From: Omnitrophica bacterium GWA2_41_15
GTDB lineage: Bacteria; Omnitrophota; Gorgyraeia; Gorgyraeales; Gorgyraeaceae
NCBI GenBank assembly: GCA_919902485.1
Contig: CAKKRB010000161.1
Coordinates: 1 to 5,927, forward strand
Length of the DNA stretch: 5,927 bases
Direction of reading: 5' to 3'
A program made the translations under genes and the position numbers. Below the pieces are notes generated by a model, which was given only the letters and a program-made list of their open reading frames with translations, had not been told where the DNA came from and did no database searches. Each line of letters starts with the position of its first letter. Within the stretch, counting starts at the first letter, position 1. This document shows positions 5,652-5,927 of this stretch, piece by piece.

Positions 5652-5927
5652 TTAGAACTTCATTGTGCCTGACAAGGTAAAAGCAGTTTCATTGATAAGC
5701 CTTAATTCAAAGCTCAATATATACCAGCTTAAAAGAGAAGGCATGACATCAAAACCCATAACAATGCCGGCAGAATCTTTACTGTTGGCATTATATGTAG
5801 AATAAAGAAAGCCTGTTCCGCTTTGAGTAAAATGCACATTAACATCTGAATCTAAGTATGTAAGGCCGATATACGGCACAGCATAACAATCCTGCATACC
5901 CATGGGGAATATAATTTTTTTACTGGC
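5652..5927 (-). CDS. C-terminal part of a probable outer-membrane beta-barrel protein (N-terminus beyond window)
   Basis: The frame is open from the right edge and ends at TAA, giving the last 91 residues; the ATG at 5903 is internal, since the frame continues upstream without a stop. The end of the protein, AFTLSGTMKF, alternates hydrophobic and polar residues and finishes with Phe, the beta-signal recognised by the BAM complex in outer-membrane barrels. The preceding stretches (VPYIGLTYL, GTGFLYSTY, YILSFELRL) look like amphipathic strands separated by polar turns (NANSKDSAG). The family cannot be named from this fragment. The gap of 53 bp to the PAP2 gene holds the latter's own promoter, so this gene is probably a separate transcript. 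No terminator hairpin is visible in the gap, only a T-rich stretch. Confidence 0.7.
   Translation of the reverse strand, partial: ASKKIIFPMGMQDCYAVPYIGLTYLDSDVNVHFTQSGTGFLYSTYNANSKDSAGIVMGFDVMPSLLSWYILSFELRLINETAFTLSGTMKF

Noticed and set aside
1..5927. CRISPR array or insertion sequence
   Set aside because: No evenly spaced direct repeats, no transposase-like frame and no convincing terminal inverted repeats with target duplications were found.

Overview
The window reads as a stretch of chromosome from an AT-rich, Gram-negative-type bacterium: an exported L,D-transpeptidase, a probable outer-membrane barrel and cytoplasmic fatty-acid synthesis sit side by side. The very large left-hand protein, which starts with an export-type signal and carries an Hsp90-like ATPase module, fits an uncultured lineage such as Omnitrophota. 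That placement is my impression from gene style, not something the sequence proves.

Left region (1-2045, minus strand): one uninterrupted reading frame of at least 681 codons, cut by the left edge. It has a signal peptide followed by GHKL/Hsp90-type ATP-binding motifs in the wrong order: N-box, then G2, then the Gly-Thr strand, and only afterwards the DxGxG (G1) segment. It is the most unusual object in the window. Its likely promoter (2240-2268) is well formed, and a perfect 26-bp palindrome (2204-2229) lies at the predicted 5' end of its mRNA.

Intergenic region (2046-2577): besides that promoter and palindrome, it holds a set of nested inverted repeats (2346-2460), a 9-nt complement to their loop further on (2507-2515), and a strong promoter reading into a tRNA-Leu(CAA) gene (2578-2665).

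Middle region (2676-3224, minus strand): a YefM-YoeB-type toxin-antitoxin pair, convergent with the tRNA and ending only 10 bp from it. Its promoter contains two GTAC cores 12 bp apart, the geometry known for the E. coli yefM-yoeB operator.

Right region (3291-5634, minus strand): a tight three-gene set, transcribed in the order divergent PAP2-family membrane protein, LysM/L,D-transpeptidase, accA. Gaps are 14 and 11 bp. A promoter with a consensus -10 lies so close to the first ATG that the message is probably leaderless. The set joins membrane-lipid supply (acetyl-CoA carboxylase, a possible lipid-phosphate enzyme) with peptidoglycan crosslinking. Upstream of it, the last 91 residues of a protein with an outer-membrane beta-signal run off the right edge.
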